A stretch of DNA of 18,354 nt from Treponema sp. (GCA_012517645.1 JAAYUR010000378.1:1-18354), one strand, 5' to 3'. Positions 7,069-14,336 are shown, counted from the stretch's first letter. A program made the numbers and translations. The notes: generated from the letters alone by a model not told the origin.

Positions 7069-8892
7069 ATGGAATACCTTAAGCGCACCACCACATGCGG
7101 GGCCCTTCGCAAGGGCGACGCGGGGCAAACGGTCGTGTTGAACGGCTGGGTCCACCGCAAGAGGGACCACGGCGGCATCTCGTTCATCAACCTTCGGGAC
7201 CGCTACGGCATAACCCAGGTCGTCGTGGACGCGGACGCGGGACAGGATCTCAAGGCAGCGGCCGCGGAACTGAAGAACGAATACTGCATCGCCGTACGGG
7301 GCAAGGTCCGCCCCCGACCCCAGTCCATGGTGAATCCCGAAATGGCCACCGGGGAGATCGAGGTCGTCGTCAGCGACCGCCAGATCCTGACCCGCTGCGA
7401 GACTCTGCCTTTCCAGATCGACGAGAGATCGGACGCAAAGGAAGAGACCCGTCTAAAATACCGGTACCTGGATCTCCGTTCCGGAGCCATGCAGTACCGC
7501 ATGCGCCTTCGGCACGAGGTTGCCTTCGCGGTGCGCGAGCACCTCGCCTCCGAGGGTTTCTACGAGATCGAAACCCCGACCTTCATCCGATCCACCCCGG
7601 AGGGCGCCCGGGACTACCTGGTCCCCTCGCGGCTCTATCCCGGGAAGTTCTACGCCCTGCCCCAGAGCCCTCAGCTCTACAAGCAGATCCTCATGGTCTC
7701 CGGAATGGACAAGTACTTCCAGATCGCCCGGTGTTACCGGGACGAGGACGCCCGCGGAGATCGACAACCCGAGTTCACCCAGATCGACATCGAGATGTCC
7801 TTCGTCAAGCGCGACGACGTCCTGTCCATGGTGGAACGGCTCTTCGGCCACGTCTTCCGCAAGACCCTCGGAGTCGACCTGCCCCCGAATTTCCGGCGCA
7901 TCCCCTACGACGACGCGATGGAGCTGTACGGAACGGACAAGCCCGACCTTCGGTTCAATATGGAAATGAAGGATCTCGGCGACATAGCCGCCCGGTCGAC
8001 CTTCCAGGCCTTCCAGGACGCCCTGGCCGCGGGCGGCGCCGTCAAGGCCCTGGTGGCGCCGGGCAAGGCGGACTACTCCCGCAAGCAGATCGAGGAGCTC
8101 GAGGCGGCCGCCAAGGTCTACCGCGCGAAAGGGATGGCCTGGTGCAAGCTAACGGCCGGCGAGGGCGGCGCTGCGGTCCTGGAGGGGGGCGCCTCAAAGT
8201 TCTTCGCAGGCGAGGGCGCCCCTCCGGGGCTCGCGTCGGAGCTGGTCGCGGCCCTGGGGGCGAAACCCGGAGACCTCATCCTCATGGTCGCGGACGCCAA
8301 GCGCAAAGTCGCCTGCCAGTCCCTCGGCGCGGTCCGGTCCAAGCTCGGCAAGGACCTGGGACTCTGCGACCCGAAGCGCTTCGAGTTCGCCTGGATCATC
8401 GATTTCCCCATGTTCGAATGGAACGAGGACGAGAACCGCTGGGAAGCGGCTCACCACATGTTCACCATGCCCCAGGAAAAGTACCACGCCACGATGGAAT
8501 CCGATCCCGGCTCCGTGAAGGGCGACCTCTACGACCTCGTCCTGAACGGCTACGAGCTGGCCTCGGGATCCATCCGGATCCACGACCCGGAGCTCCAGAA
8601 ACGGGTCTTCCGGATCGTCGGATTCTCCGAGGCGGAGGCCCAGAAGAAATTCGGCTTCTTGACCGAGGCCTTCAAGTACGGACCTCCCCCCCACGGAGGC
8701 ATCGCCCCCGGCCTCGACCGCCTGGTCATGCTCATGGCGGGGGACACATCCATCAAGGAAGTCATCGCCTTCCCCAAGAACTCCTTCGCCGTGAGCCCCA
8801 TGGATGATTGCCCAAGTGAGGTTGATCAGAAACAGCTTGACGAGTTGCACATAAAGATAGTCGAGAAAGTGGATTCCAGCGAACCGCGCTGA
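7069..8892 (+). CDS. aspS: Aspartyl-tRNA synthetase (bacterial type)
   Basis: A 607-residue class-II synthetase that charges tRNA-Asp with aspartate in the cytoplasm. It has an N-terminal OB-fold anticodon domain (about 1-110, GWVHRKRDHGG), class-II motif 1 (TPTFIRSTPEGARDYLVPSR), motif 2 (IARCYRDEDARGDRQPEFTQID, about 217-238), a GAD insertion domain characteristic of the bacterial type (about 290-420), and motif 3 (GGIAPGLDRLVML, about 544-556). The C-terminal NSFAVSPMDDCPSEVD tail is typical. H34 in RRDHGG is the residue found in non-discriminating AspRS enzymes, which also charge tRNA-Asn, so a GatCAB amidotransferase may exist elsewhere; this is an inference. The frame is open upstream to 6931, but similarity begins at MEYLKRTTTCG. 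The last codons (SSEPR) are encoded by the left arm of a hairpin whose loop contains the stop. Confidence 0.98.
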   Translation: MEYLKRTTTCGALRKGDAGQTVVLNGWVHRKRDHGGISFINLRDRYGITQVVVDADAGQDLKAAAAELKNEYCIAVRGKVRPRPQSMVNPEMATGEIEVVVSDRQILTRCETLPFQIDERSDAKEETRLKYRYLDLRSGAMQYRMRLRHEVAFAVREHLASEGFYEIETPTFIRSTPEGARDYLVPSRLYPGKFYALPQSPQLYKQILMVSGMDKYFQIARCYRDEDARGDRQPEFTQIDIEMSFVKRDDVLSMVERLFGHVFRKTLGVDLPPNFRRIPYDDAMELYGTDKPDLRFNMEMKDLGDIAARSTFQAFQDALAAGGAVKALVAPGKADYSRKQIEELEAAAKVYRAKGMAWCKLTAGEGGAAVLEGGASKFFAGEGAPPGLASELVAALGAKPGDLILMVADAKRKVACQSLGAVRSKLGKDLGLCDPKRFEFAWIIDFPMFEWNEDENRWEAAHHMFTMPQEKYHATMESDPGSVKGDLYDLVLNGYELASGSIRIHDPELQKRVFRIVGFSEAEAQKKFGFLTEAFKYGPPPHGGIAPGLDRLVMLMAGDTSIKEVIAFPKNSFAVSPMDDCPSEVDQKQLDELHIKIVEKVDSSEPR

Positions 8893-8905
8893 CACGCGGT
8901 TCGCT
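8878..8905 (+). repeat. Hairpin spanning the aspS stop codon
   Basis: An 11-bp inverted repeat AGCGAACCGCG (8878-8888) and CGCGGTTCGCT (8895-8905) with loop CTGACA, which contains the TGA stop of aspS. No U-tract follows, so it is not a classical intrinsic terminator. Confidence 0.8.
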
Positions 8906-8908
8906 ATG

Positions 8909-8933
8909 CGGTTCCGGGCTTCGCCCGGAACCG
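8909..8933 (+). repeat. GGTT-type hairpin after aspS
   Basis: An 11-bp inverted repeat CGGTTCCGGGC (8909-8919) and its complement (8923-8933) with the three-base loop TTC, ending in CCGGCTCA. It belongs to the same sequence family as the hairpins at 10840-10864 and 10902-10928, in the same orientation relative to the upstream gene. Confidence 0.8.
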
Positions 8934-9038
8934 GCTCACAACCAATGCCCAGGGGTTCCGCGGCGCGGCCTTTGGCCCCACACGATAATCATTTCCTCTC
9001 GATGAGCGAGGCGTCTCCCCGAGGCGCCTTTGCCGTTC

Positions 9039-9068
9039 TTGTAACGGACTCGGGGCTTTGTTTATTAT
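9039..9068 (+). promoter_or_regulatory. Predicted promoter of the amidase gene
   Basis: TTGTAA (9039-9044), an 18-bp spacer and TATTAT (9063-9068), then six bases (TTTGGT) and the ATG at 9075. An alternative is the extended -10 TGGTATGAT at 9071-9079, which overlaps the ATG itself and would exclude it as the start. The first reading gives a leaderless mRNA and is consistent with the neighbours. The surrounding AT-rich patch is the only one nearby. Confidence 0.45.
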
Positions 9069-9074
9069 TTTGGT

Positions 9075-10094
9075 ATGATTTTCGATATCCCCGGAGGTTC
9101 ACCGAGGCCAAGCGGTGCCCGTCCGAATCTGCGGATTCTGGTCCCCGGCCTCCTGGCGGCCGCTTTCGTGACCGCGGCCGTGATCGGATTATACGGATTC
9201 GCGGGGGCGAGGGACGCGGCCGCAATGGCGACGATCGGGGTCCCCGAACCCCTCCGAGGCCTTCCGGGCTACTCCCTGGAAGCCCTGGAAGGGCCTATCA
9301 AGATCGGCATCCAGCCGGGGCACTGGAGGATCGACGAGCTCCCGGACGAGCAGGCTCGGCTCCGGACCTCCACGGGCGCGGCATTCGGATCCCTCCGGGA
9401 ATTGGACCTGAATCTCGCGGTGTCCCGTATCCTCGTCGACCGCTTGAACGCCGAGGGCTACGCGGCCGAGCTGGTGCCGGCGGCCGTGCCCGCGGGGTAC
9501 CGGGCGGACCTCTTCGTCTCCGTGCACGCGGACCGGGCGGACCGCCCGGACCGGAGGGGCTGGAAGCTTTCCCCGCCCTGGAGGCCGAGCGCCGAATCCC
9601 GGCGCCTCGCCGAGGCGATGGCCGAAGCCTTCCGCGCCTCCGGCCTGCCCGAGGACCAGGGCGGCGTCACGGCGAACATGCGCGGGTACTTCGGCTTCTC
9701 ATGGTGGAGGTTCTCGAACGCCCTGTCCCCCTATACGCCCGCCGTCCTTGTGGAGATGGGCTTCCTGGGCAATCCGGAAGACCGGGCGCGGATGCGCGAC
9801 AACCCCGCCTTCTACGCGGGGATCCTTCTCGAGGGCGTACGTTCCTTCCTGGAAGAGTCCGATCGGGATGACCTGGACGCCCTGGTACCCGTCCTGTACC
9901 GGGGCGTTTCCGCGGGTCCGGGAGGGGCAGCGGGCAGAGCCTCGCCTTCCTTCGGCTCCGCCGTGCTGGAGCGCTATCCCCCGGGCCGATACCTCAACCC
10001 CGTGGATTCCTCCGAAGGAGGCTGGTTCGAGGTCTTCTCCCGCCCCCTCCGTCGGGGCGTCTGGGTGCACGAGAGCGAGCTGGACGGGGAATAG
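9075..10094 (+). CDS. Membrane-anchored N-acetylmuramoyl-L-alanine amidase (Amidase_3)
   Basis: A 339-residue peptidoglycan hydrolase that cuts the bond between N-acetylmuramic acid and L-alanine. A short cytoplasmic N-terminus is followed by a hydrophobic segment (about 20-43), which is a signal anchor or uncleaved signal, so the enzyme faces the periplasm. The Amidase_3 fold (about 75-262) is complete: zinc ligands H83 (IQPGHW), E109 (RELDLNL) and H151 (SVHAD), and catalytic E227 (AVLVEMGFLGNPED). The C-terminal 60 residues (VLERYPPGRYLN...GGWFEVFSRPLRRGVWVHESEL) look like an SH3-like wall-binding module. The ATG at 9075 has no Shine-Dalgarno. A GGAGGT at 9093-9098 lies inside the gene with no usable in-frame start behind it, which supports the ATG. 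It appears monocistronic between aspS and the convergent lysE-type gene. Confidence 0.9.
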   Translation: MIFDIPGGSPRPSGARPNLRILVPGLLAAAFVTAAVIGLYGFAGARDAAAMATIGVPEPLRGLPGYSLEALEGPIKIGIQPGHWRIDELPDEQARLRTSTGAAFGSLRELDLNLAVSRILVDRLNAEGYAAELVPAAVPAGYRADLFVSVHADRADRPDRRGWKLSPPWRPSAESRRLAEAMAEAFRASGLPEDQGGVTANMRGYFGFSWWRFSNALSPYTPAVLVEMGFLGNPEDRARMRDNPAFYAGILLEGVRSFLEESDRDDLDALVPVLYRGVSAGPGGAAGRASPSFGSAVLERYPPGRYLNPVDSSEGGWFEVFSRPLRRGVWVHESELDGE

Positions 10095-10121
10095 ACTTCC
10101 TTCGCCGGCCCGCGGCGCGGG

Positions 10122-10703
10122 TTACAGAAACAAGGACACCGCGCAGTAGACCAGAAGGACCGCCATGACCGCCCGGAGGAAGCCCGAGCGGCGGGAGAAC
10201 AGCTTGAGGAAGAGGGCGCCGAAGAGGGCCCAGAGCATGTTGCCCGTGAAGCCCACGAAGGCCAGGAGCAGGGCAAAGGCGATTACCTGCGCCGGGGCCG
10301 AGAAATTGGGCAGGATGAAGGAGGACATCGCCGTGATCCCGTAGATGAAAATCTTGGGATTCACGAACTGCAGGGCGAAGCCGTACCAGTACCCGCCCTT
10401 GGCCTCCCGGTCCGAGCCGCGGGGAGCGAGATTCAAGGTGTTCCAGGCCAGGTACAGCATGTAGGCCGCGCCCAGGATCTTCATGGGCAGCTGGATCCTG
10501 GGGATCACCGCGTACAGGGCCGCGGAAAAGACCGCACAGAGGATCATCACCAGGGAGAAAGCGGACCAGATCCCCAGGTTGAAGGGAAATCCCTTGCGCA
10601 GGCCGAACCGGGCCGCGTTGTTCATGGACATGAGGTTGTTCGGTCCCGGGGTGTAGGTGGTCAGGACGATATAGGAAAGGAAGGCCGCCCAGTTGAACGT
10701 CAT
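10122..10703 (-). CDS. LysE/RhtB family amino-acid exporter
   Basis: A 193-residue inner-membrane exporter of the LysE superfamily, which expels amino acids such as lysine, homoserine, threonine or leucine. The N-terminal TPGPNN (18-23) is the family signature, followed by GLRKGFPFNLG, the helix KILGAAYMLYLAW and the GFALQFVNPKIFIYG segment. About six hydrophobic helices are visible. It is slightly shorter than the usual 200-210 residues but appears complete. Its substrate cannot be read from the sequence. It lies downstream of the liv importer, on the same strand, after a 255-bp spacer with its own promoter. This could balance branched-chain amino-acid import with export, which is only suggested by position. 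Confidence 0.88.
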   Translation of the reverse strand: MTFNWAAFLSYIVLTTYTPGPNNLMSMNNAARFGLRKGFPFNLGIWSAFSLVMILCAVFSAALYAVIPRIQLPMKILGAAYMLYLAWNTLNLAPRGSDREAKGGYWYGFALQFVNPKIFIYGITAMSSFILPNFSAPAQVIAFALLLAFVGFTGNMLWALFGALFLKLFSRRSGFLRAVMAVLLVYCAVSLFL

Positions 10704-10708
10704 GGGAG

Positions 10709-10738
10709 TCTATACGGAATTTCCACCCGGGCGGTCAA
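10709..10738 (-). promoter_or_regulatory. Predicted promoter of the LysE-type exporter gene
   Basis: Minus strand: TTGACC (10738-10733), an 18-bp spacer and TATAGA (10714-10709), then five bases (CTCCC) before the ATG at 10703. No Shine-Dalgarno is visible, so the mRNA would be leaderless or nearly so. Confidence 0.55.
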
Positions 10739-10789
10739 GGCCCATTCAAACGGCGAGGCCGTATCGATAGGAAGCCGGGCCCGGGCCCC

Positions 10790-10807
10790 GCCCGAAACCG
10801 ATCAGCG
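10790..10807 (-). repeat. Direct repeat copy 1 (degenerate hairpin) after livF
   Basis: The 18-bp sequence GCCCGAAACCGATCAGCG recurs exactly at 10854-10871. Here its expected left arm is replaced by a GGGCCC-rich stretch, so this copy looks like a decayed member of the same hairpin family. Confidence 0.65.
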
Positions 10808-10839
10808 GGGAACGCCGGAGGCGCAAAGCCTTTGCGAGC

Positions 10840-10864
10840 CGGTTTCGGGCGGAGCCCGAAACCG
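10840..10864 (-). repeat. GGTT-type hairpin after livF, copy A
   Basis: An 11-bp perfect inverted repeat CGGTTTCGGGC (10840-10850) and its complement (10854-10864). In the livF sense the loop is TCC and the element ends in CCGGCTCG, matching the hairpin after aspS. Confidence 0.8.
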
Positions 10865-10873
10865 ATCAGCGAC

Positions 10874-10888
10874 GGGCGCGCAGCGCCC
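10874..10888 (-). repeat. Small GC hairpin between two GGTT-type elements
   Basis: GGGCGC (10874-10879) and GCGCCC (10883-10888) with a three-base loop. It could be incidental in GC-rich DNA, but it sits in the middle of the hairpin array. Confidence 0.5.
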
Positions 10889-10901
10889 ATTCCCGGGCAG
10901 C

Positions 10902-10928
10902 CGGTTTTCGAGCGAGGCTCGAAAACCG
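10902..10928 (-). repeat. GGTT-type hairpin after livF, copy B
   Basis: A 12-bp perfect inverted repeat CGGTTTTCGAGC (10902-10913) and its complement (10917-10928). In the livF sense the loop is CTC and the 3' end is CCGGCTG. Relative to copy A the changes in the arms are matched on both sides. Confidence 0.8.
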
Positions 10929-10931
10929 CTC

Positions 10932-10960
10932 AACGCGGAGCGCTTCCAGCGCTCCGCGTT
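10932..10960 (-). repeat. Hairpin starting at the livF stop codon
   Basis: A perfect 12-bp inverted repeat AACGCGGAGCGC (10932-10943) and GCGCTCCGCGTT (10949-10960), loop of five bases. On the minus strand the stem begins inside the TAA stop of livF (10961-10959). No U-tract follows, so it may protect the 3' end or help termination in another way. Confidence 0.8.
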
Positions 10961-11678
10961 AGCCGGCCTGATCGCTCTCGGTCCCCAGGTAGGCGGCCCG
11001 AACCGCGGGATCCGCCTTGACCTGGGCCGCGGGTCCTTCCTTCACGATCCGGCCCTGCTCCAGGACGTAGGCCCGGTCCGCGGCGTCCAGGGCCTTGTAG
11101 GCGTTCTGCTCCACCAGGAGGATGGTCTTCCCCAGGGCCCGGATCTCCAGGATGATGTCGAAGACCGTCTGCACGAGGAGGGGGGCGAGTCCCAGGGAGG
11201 GCTCGTCCATGAGCACCAGGTCCCCGTCGGTCATGAGGGCCCGGCCCATGGCCAGCATCTGCTGCTCCCCCCCCGAAAGGGTGCCCGCGATCTGCCGCTG
11301 GCGTTCCTTGAGGCGGGGGAAGAGGCTGAACACCTTTTCCAGGTCCGCGGCGATCGCCGCCTTGTCCCTGCGCAGGTAGGCTCCCATTCGGAGGTTGTCC
11401 TCCACGGTCAGGTTGGCGAACACCAATCGCCCCTCCGGGACATGGCAGATGCCCGCCTTGACGACCCGGTCCGGTCTCTTGGGCAACAGCTTGTCCTTGT
11501 AGAGTATCTCTCCGGAGCCGAGTTTCAGGAAACCGGAGATCGCGTTCAGCAAGGTGGACTTCCCGGCCCCGTTCGCCCCGATGATCGTCACGATCTCGCC
11601 CTTCTCAACCCGGAGGGATACGCCCTTCAGGGCCCGGATGCCGCCGTAGGATACGTGGATGTCTCTCACCGTCAGCAT
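10959..11678 (-). CDS. livF: Branched-chain amino-acid ABC transporter, ATP-binding protein LivF
   Basis: A 239-residue ATPase that pairs with LivG to power uptake of leucine, isoleucine and valine (or related amino acids) through LivHM. Walker A GANGAGKST (34-42), ABC signature LSGGEQQ (134-140) and Walker B LVLMDEP (154-160) are complete; SLGLAPLLV follows directly, as is typical of LivF. It is the last gene of the operon: its ATG lies one base after the livG stop (TGACATG), so translation is coupled. A hairpin starts within its stop codon. Confidence 0.96.
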   Translation of the reverse strand: MLTVRDIHVSYGGIRALKGVSLRVEKGEIVTIIGANGAGKSTLLNAISGFLKLGSGEILYKDKLLPKRPDRVVKAGICHVPEGRLVFANLTVEDNLRMGAYLRRDKAAIAADLEKVFSLFPRLKERQRQIAGTLSGGEQQMLAMGRALMTDGDLVLMDEPSLGLAPLLVQTVFDIILEIRALGKTILLVEQNAYKALDAADRAYVLEQGRIVKEGPAAQVKADPAVRAAYLGTESDQAG

Positions 11679-11679
11679 G

Positions 11680-12450
11680 TCAGTTACCCCCCGATCCCAG
11701 GTAGGCTTCCACGACCCGGGGATCGCCCCGGATCTCGTCCGCCGTGCCCTCCGCGAGCTTCTGCCCGAAATTGAGCACGACGATGCTCTCGCAGAGCCTC
11801 ATCACCAGGTCCATGTGGTGTTCGATGACCAGGACCGTCAGTTTGAAGCGCTCCCGGATCCCGGCGATCAGGTGCATGAGCTGTTCCGTCTCGTCGGGAT
11901 TCATTCCCGCCGCGGGCTCGTCCAACAGGAGGAGCTTGGGATCCAGGGCCAGGGCTCGCACGATCTCGAGGCGGCGCTGAAGCCCGTAGGGCAGGTTGTT
12001 CGCCTGCACGTCCCTGCGCTCCGTGAGCCCCATGATGGCCAGGAGATCCTCCGCCTTGGCCCGAAGAGCCTTCTCCTCCCGGACGAACCGGGGCAGCCGG
12101 AACAGGGCCTCGGGGATGGAATACTTCGCGCTCATGTGACAGGCGGTCAGGACGTTCTCGTAGACCGACAGGTTCTTGAAAAGCCGGATGTTCTGGAAGG
12201 TCCTGGTGATGCCCCGATCGGCGATCCGGAAGGGCTCCATGTCCGTGATCTCGGAGCCCGCGAAAAGGACGGATCCCTCGGTCACCTTGTACACGCCGGT
12301 GATCAGGTTGAAGATCGTGGTCTTGCCCGCGCCGTTCGGCCCGATCAGGCCGGAGATGCCGCCTTCCCGTACGGAGAAGCTCACGTTGTCCACCGCGGCC
12401 AAGCCTCCGAAGCGCTTGGTCAGGCCTCTCACCTCCAGGATACCGCTCAT
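11680..12450 (-). CDS. livG: Branched-chain amino-acid ABC transporter, ATP-binding protein LivG
   Basis: A 256-residue ATPase of the Liv importer. Walker A GPNGAGKTT (37-45), Q-loop FQNIRLF (about 85-91), the LivG-type variant signature LPYGLQRRLEIVRAL (153-167), Walker B LLLLDEP (173-179) and the switch histidine in IEHHMD (about 209-214) are all present. AAGMNPDET after Walker B is characteristic of LivG. The start overlaps the livM stop by four bases (ATGA), and the stop lies one base before livF. The length is normal. Confidence 0.96.
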   Translation of the reverse strand: MSGILEVRGLTKRFGGLAAVDNVSFSVREGGISGLIGPNGAGKTTIFNLITGVYKVTEGSVLFAGSEITDMEPFRIADRGITRTFQNIRLFKNLSVYENVLTACHMSAKYSIPEALFRLPRFVREEKALRAKAEDLLAIMGLTERRDVQANNLPYGLQRRLEIVRALALDPKLLLLDEPAAGMNPDETEQLMHLIAGIRERFKLTVLVIEHHMDLVMRLCESIVVLNFGQKLAEGTADEIRGDPRVVEAYLGSGGN

Positions 12451-13382
12451 CGCGCGCCCCCTTCCGAGGCTTCCCGGGCGGCTTCCGTCCGAAGGGCCAG
12501 CCGGGCCCTGCGTTCGGCCAGGATCTTCCGGATCCCCGAGGGAGTCAGCTCCATGCCTCCCAGGAGACCCTGGGGCCGGCTGATCATGATCAGGATGACC
12601 GCGGCTCCGTAGAACACCAGGCGCCAGATCTCGAAGAACCGGAGGACTTCCGGCAGGGCCGTCAGGAGCAGGGCCCCCAGGACGGAACCGGAGATGGATC
12701 CCAAGCCGCCGAAGATCACGATGATGATGAGCTCCGTGGACTTGGTCAGGTTGAAGATCTTCGGGTTGATGAAGGTGAGGTAATTGCCCAGGAGGACCCC
12801 GGCGGCTCCCGCCAGTACCGCGCTGATCACGAGACTGACCATCTTGTACCGGAACACGTCGATGCCCGTAACTTGGGAGGCCAACTCCTCCTCCCGTATG
12901 GCGATCATGTTGCGCCCGTGCCGGGACCGAACCAGGTTCGCCACCAGGAGTATGGCCACGACGTCCACCGCAAGGATGATCCAGATGTCGCCCATGTCCC
13001 GGGTCGCGCCCAAGGGCCAGCCCCGGGAGCCGCCGAAGCGCTGAACATTGTTGAAGACCAGTCGAGTGGCTTCCCCGAAGCCCAGGGTCGCGATGCAGAA
13101 GTAGTCGCCCTTCAGGTTCAGGGTGATGCGCCCGACCAGCCAGCTGACCAGGCCCGCGGCGGCGCCTCCGCCCAGGATTCCGACCACCAGGGGCAGTCCG
13201 AGCCCCGGTATGTCCCGGGCGGGGGAGACCGTCAGGAAGGCTCCCACATAGGCGCCTATGGCCATGAAACCCGCATGGCCGAATGAGAAGAGCCCCGTGA
13301 ACCCGGTCAGCAGGGAGAGGCCGAGGACGGCCACGAGGTTGATGCCCGCGAGCATCAGGATACCCAGGGTGTAATTGTCCAT
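12447..13382 (-). CDS. livM: Branched-chain amino-acid ABC transporter, permease LivM
   Basis: A 311-residue inner-membrane permease that forms the translocation pore with LivH. The GLSLLTGFTGLFSFGHAGFMAIGAYVGAFL segment (about 21-50) and the FGGLGSISGSVLGALLLTALPEVLR block (about 244-268), with about eight to ten hydrophobic helices, are diagnostic of LivM. The C-terminus ends in a basic cytoplasmic tail (about 290-311). The ATG at 13382 has a ribosome binding site GGGAGG five bases upstream, 10 bp after the livH stop. Confidence 0.95.
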   Translation of the reverse strand: MDNYTLGILMLAGINLVAVLGLSLLTGFTGLFSFGHAGFMAIGAYVGAFLTVSPARDIPGLGLPLVVGILGGGAAAGLVSWLVGRITLNLKGDYFCIATLGFGEATRLVFNNVQRFGGSRGWPLGATRDMGDIWIILAVDVVAILLVANLVRSRHGRNMIAIREEELASQVTGIDVFRYKMVSLVISAVLAGAAGVLLGNYLTFINPKIFNLTKSTELIIIVIFGGLGSISGSVLGALLLTALPEVLRFFEIWRLVFYGAAVILIMISRPQGLLGGMELTPSGIRKILAERRARLALRTEAAREASEGGAR

Positions 13383-13392
13383 ACCGCCCTCC

Positions 13393-14271
13393 CTACGCCT
13401 TGTCCTCGATCGTCTTGCCCATGATTCCCGAGGGACGGACGATCAGGACCCCGATCAGGATCACGAAGGCTATGAGATCCCGGTACTGGGACGAGAGGTA
13501 GCCCGACACCAGGGTCTCGATCACGCCCAGAAGGACGGAACCCAGGACGGCGCCCGGGAGACTTCCCAGCCCTCCGAACACCGCCGCGATGAAGGATTTC
13601 AGGGTTATGTTTCCGATGGTCGGGTAGACCATGTATTTCATCCCGTAGAACACTCCGGCGACTCCGGCGAGGAAGCCGCCCAGGGCGAAGACCAGGATGA
13701 CCACGCTGTCCGTGTTGATGCCCATGAGGGCGCTGGCTTTCATGTTGTACGCGGAGGCCTGTATCGCCTTTCCCAGCCGGGTCCGCTCGATGAAGAGGAC
13801 CAGCAGGGCCAGGCAACCCGCGGATACCAGGAACATGATCAGGTCGAGCCGCCCCAGGGCGAGCTGGCCGATCGCGATGGGTTCCCGGGGAATGATGGGC
13901 GGATAGGGCTTGGGATTCGGCCCGATCGTCGCGATCACGAAGTTCTCCAGGAACATCGAAGCGCCCATCGCGGAGATGATGAAGTAGAGGAACGGAGCCT
14001 TCCGGTCCCGCAGGGGCTTGTATGCCACCCGTTCCACGATGATGGCGACCAGGGCCGTGCCGACCGTAGCCAGCAGGAACGCCGCGGCGAAGGGGAGATG
14101 GAAGGCGGTGAGGCCGAAGAATCCGAAATAGGCGCCCAGCATGATCACTCCCCCGTGGGCAAAGTTGGAGAAGTTCATGATGCTGTACACGAGCGAGTAC
14201 CCGACGGCCATCAGCGCGTAGACCGAGCCGATAGACAGACCGTTCGTGAGCTGTTGGAGGAATTGAATCAT
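13393..14271 (-). CDS. livH: Branched-chain amino-acid ABC transporter, permease LivH
   Basis: A 292-residue inner-membrane permease. The N-terminus MIQFLQQLTNGLSIGSVYALMAVGYSLVYSIMNFSNFAHGGVIMLGAY is the LivH hallmark, and the C-terminal VFGGLGSLPGAVLGSVLLGVIETL is the permease coupling region. The frame is open further upstream, across the spacer and into the antisense of livK, but the ATG at 14271 gives the normal length and N-terminus. Only a weak purine-rich stretch (GGGGGCG) precedes it, so translation may depend on the operon context. It follows livK by 77 bp, a spacer that holds a stem-loop. Confidence 0.95.
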   Translation of the reverse strand: MIQFLQQLTNGLSIGSVYALMAVGYSLVYSIMNFSNFAHGGVIMLGAYFGFFGLTAFHLPFAAAFLLATVGTALVAIIVERVAYKPLRDRKAPFLYFIISAMGASMFLENFVIATIGPNPKPYPPIIPREPIAIGQLALGRLDLIMFLVSAGCLALLVLFIERTRLGKAIQASAYNMKASALMGINTDSVVILVFALGGFLAGVAGVFYGMKYMVYPTIGNITLKSFIAAVFGGLGSLPGAVLGSVLLGVIETLVSGYLSSQYRDLIAFVILIGVLIVRPSGIMGKTIEDKA

Positions 14272-14301
14272 GGCGCCCCCGTTCTCGTGGGAATATGGAA
14301 A

Positions 14302-14336
14302 GGGCCGGCCCCTCGGTACCCCGACGAAGCCGGCCC
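14302..14336 (-). terminator. Stem-loop between livK and livH (possible attenuator)
   Basis: An eight-base stem GGGCCGGC (14302-14309) and GCCGGCCC (14329-14336) with a smaller TCGG/CCGA stem inside the loop. It sits 12 bases after the livK stop. Such structures after a binding-protein gene commonly reduce read-through and protect the upstream mRNA, giving more LivK than permease. There is no U-run, so this role is an inference. Confidence 0.5.

Noticed and set aside
7095..8807. Long alternative open frame (570 codons, +) inside aspS
   Set aside because: Composition is dominated by Arg, Gly and Pro, typical of an out-of-frame reading of GC-rich sequence; aspS itself is unambiguous.
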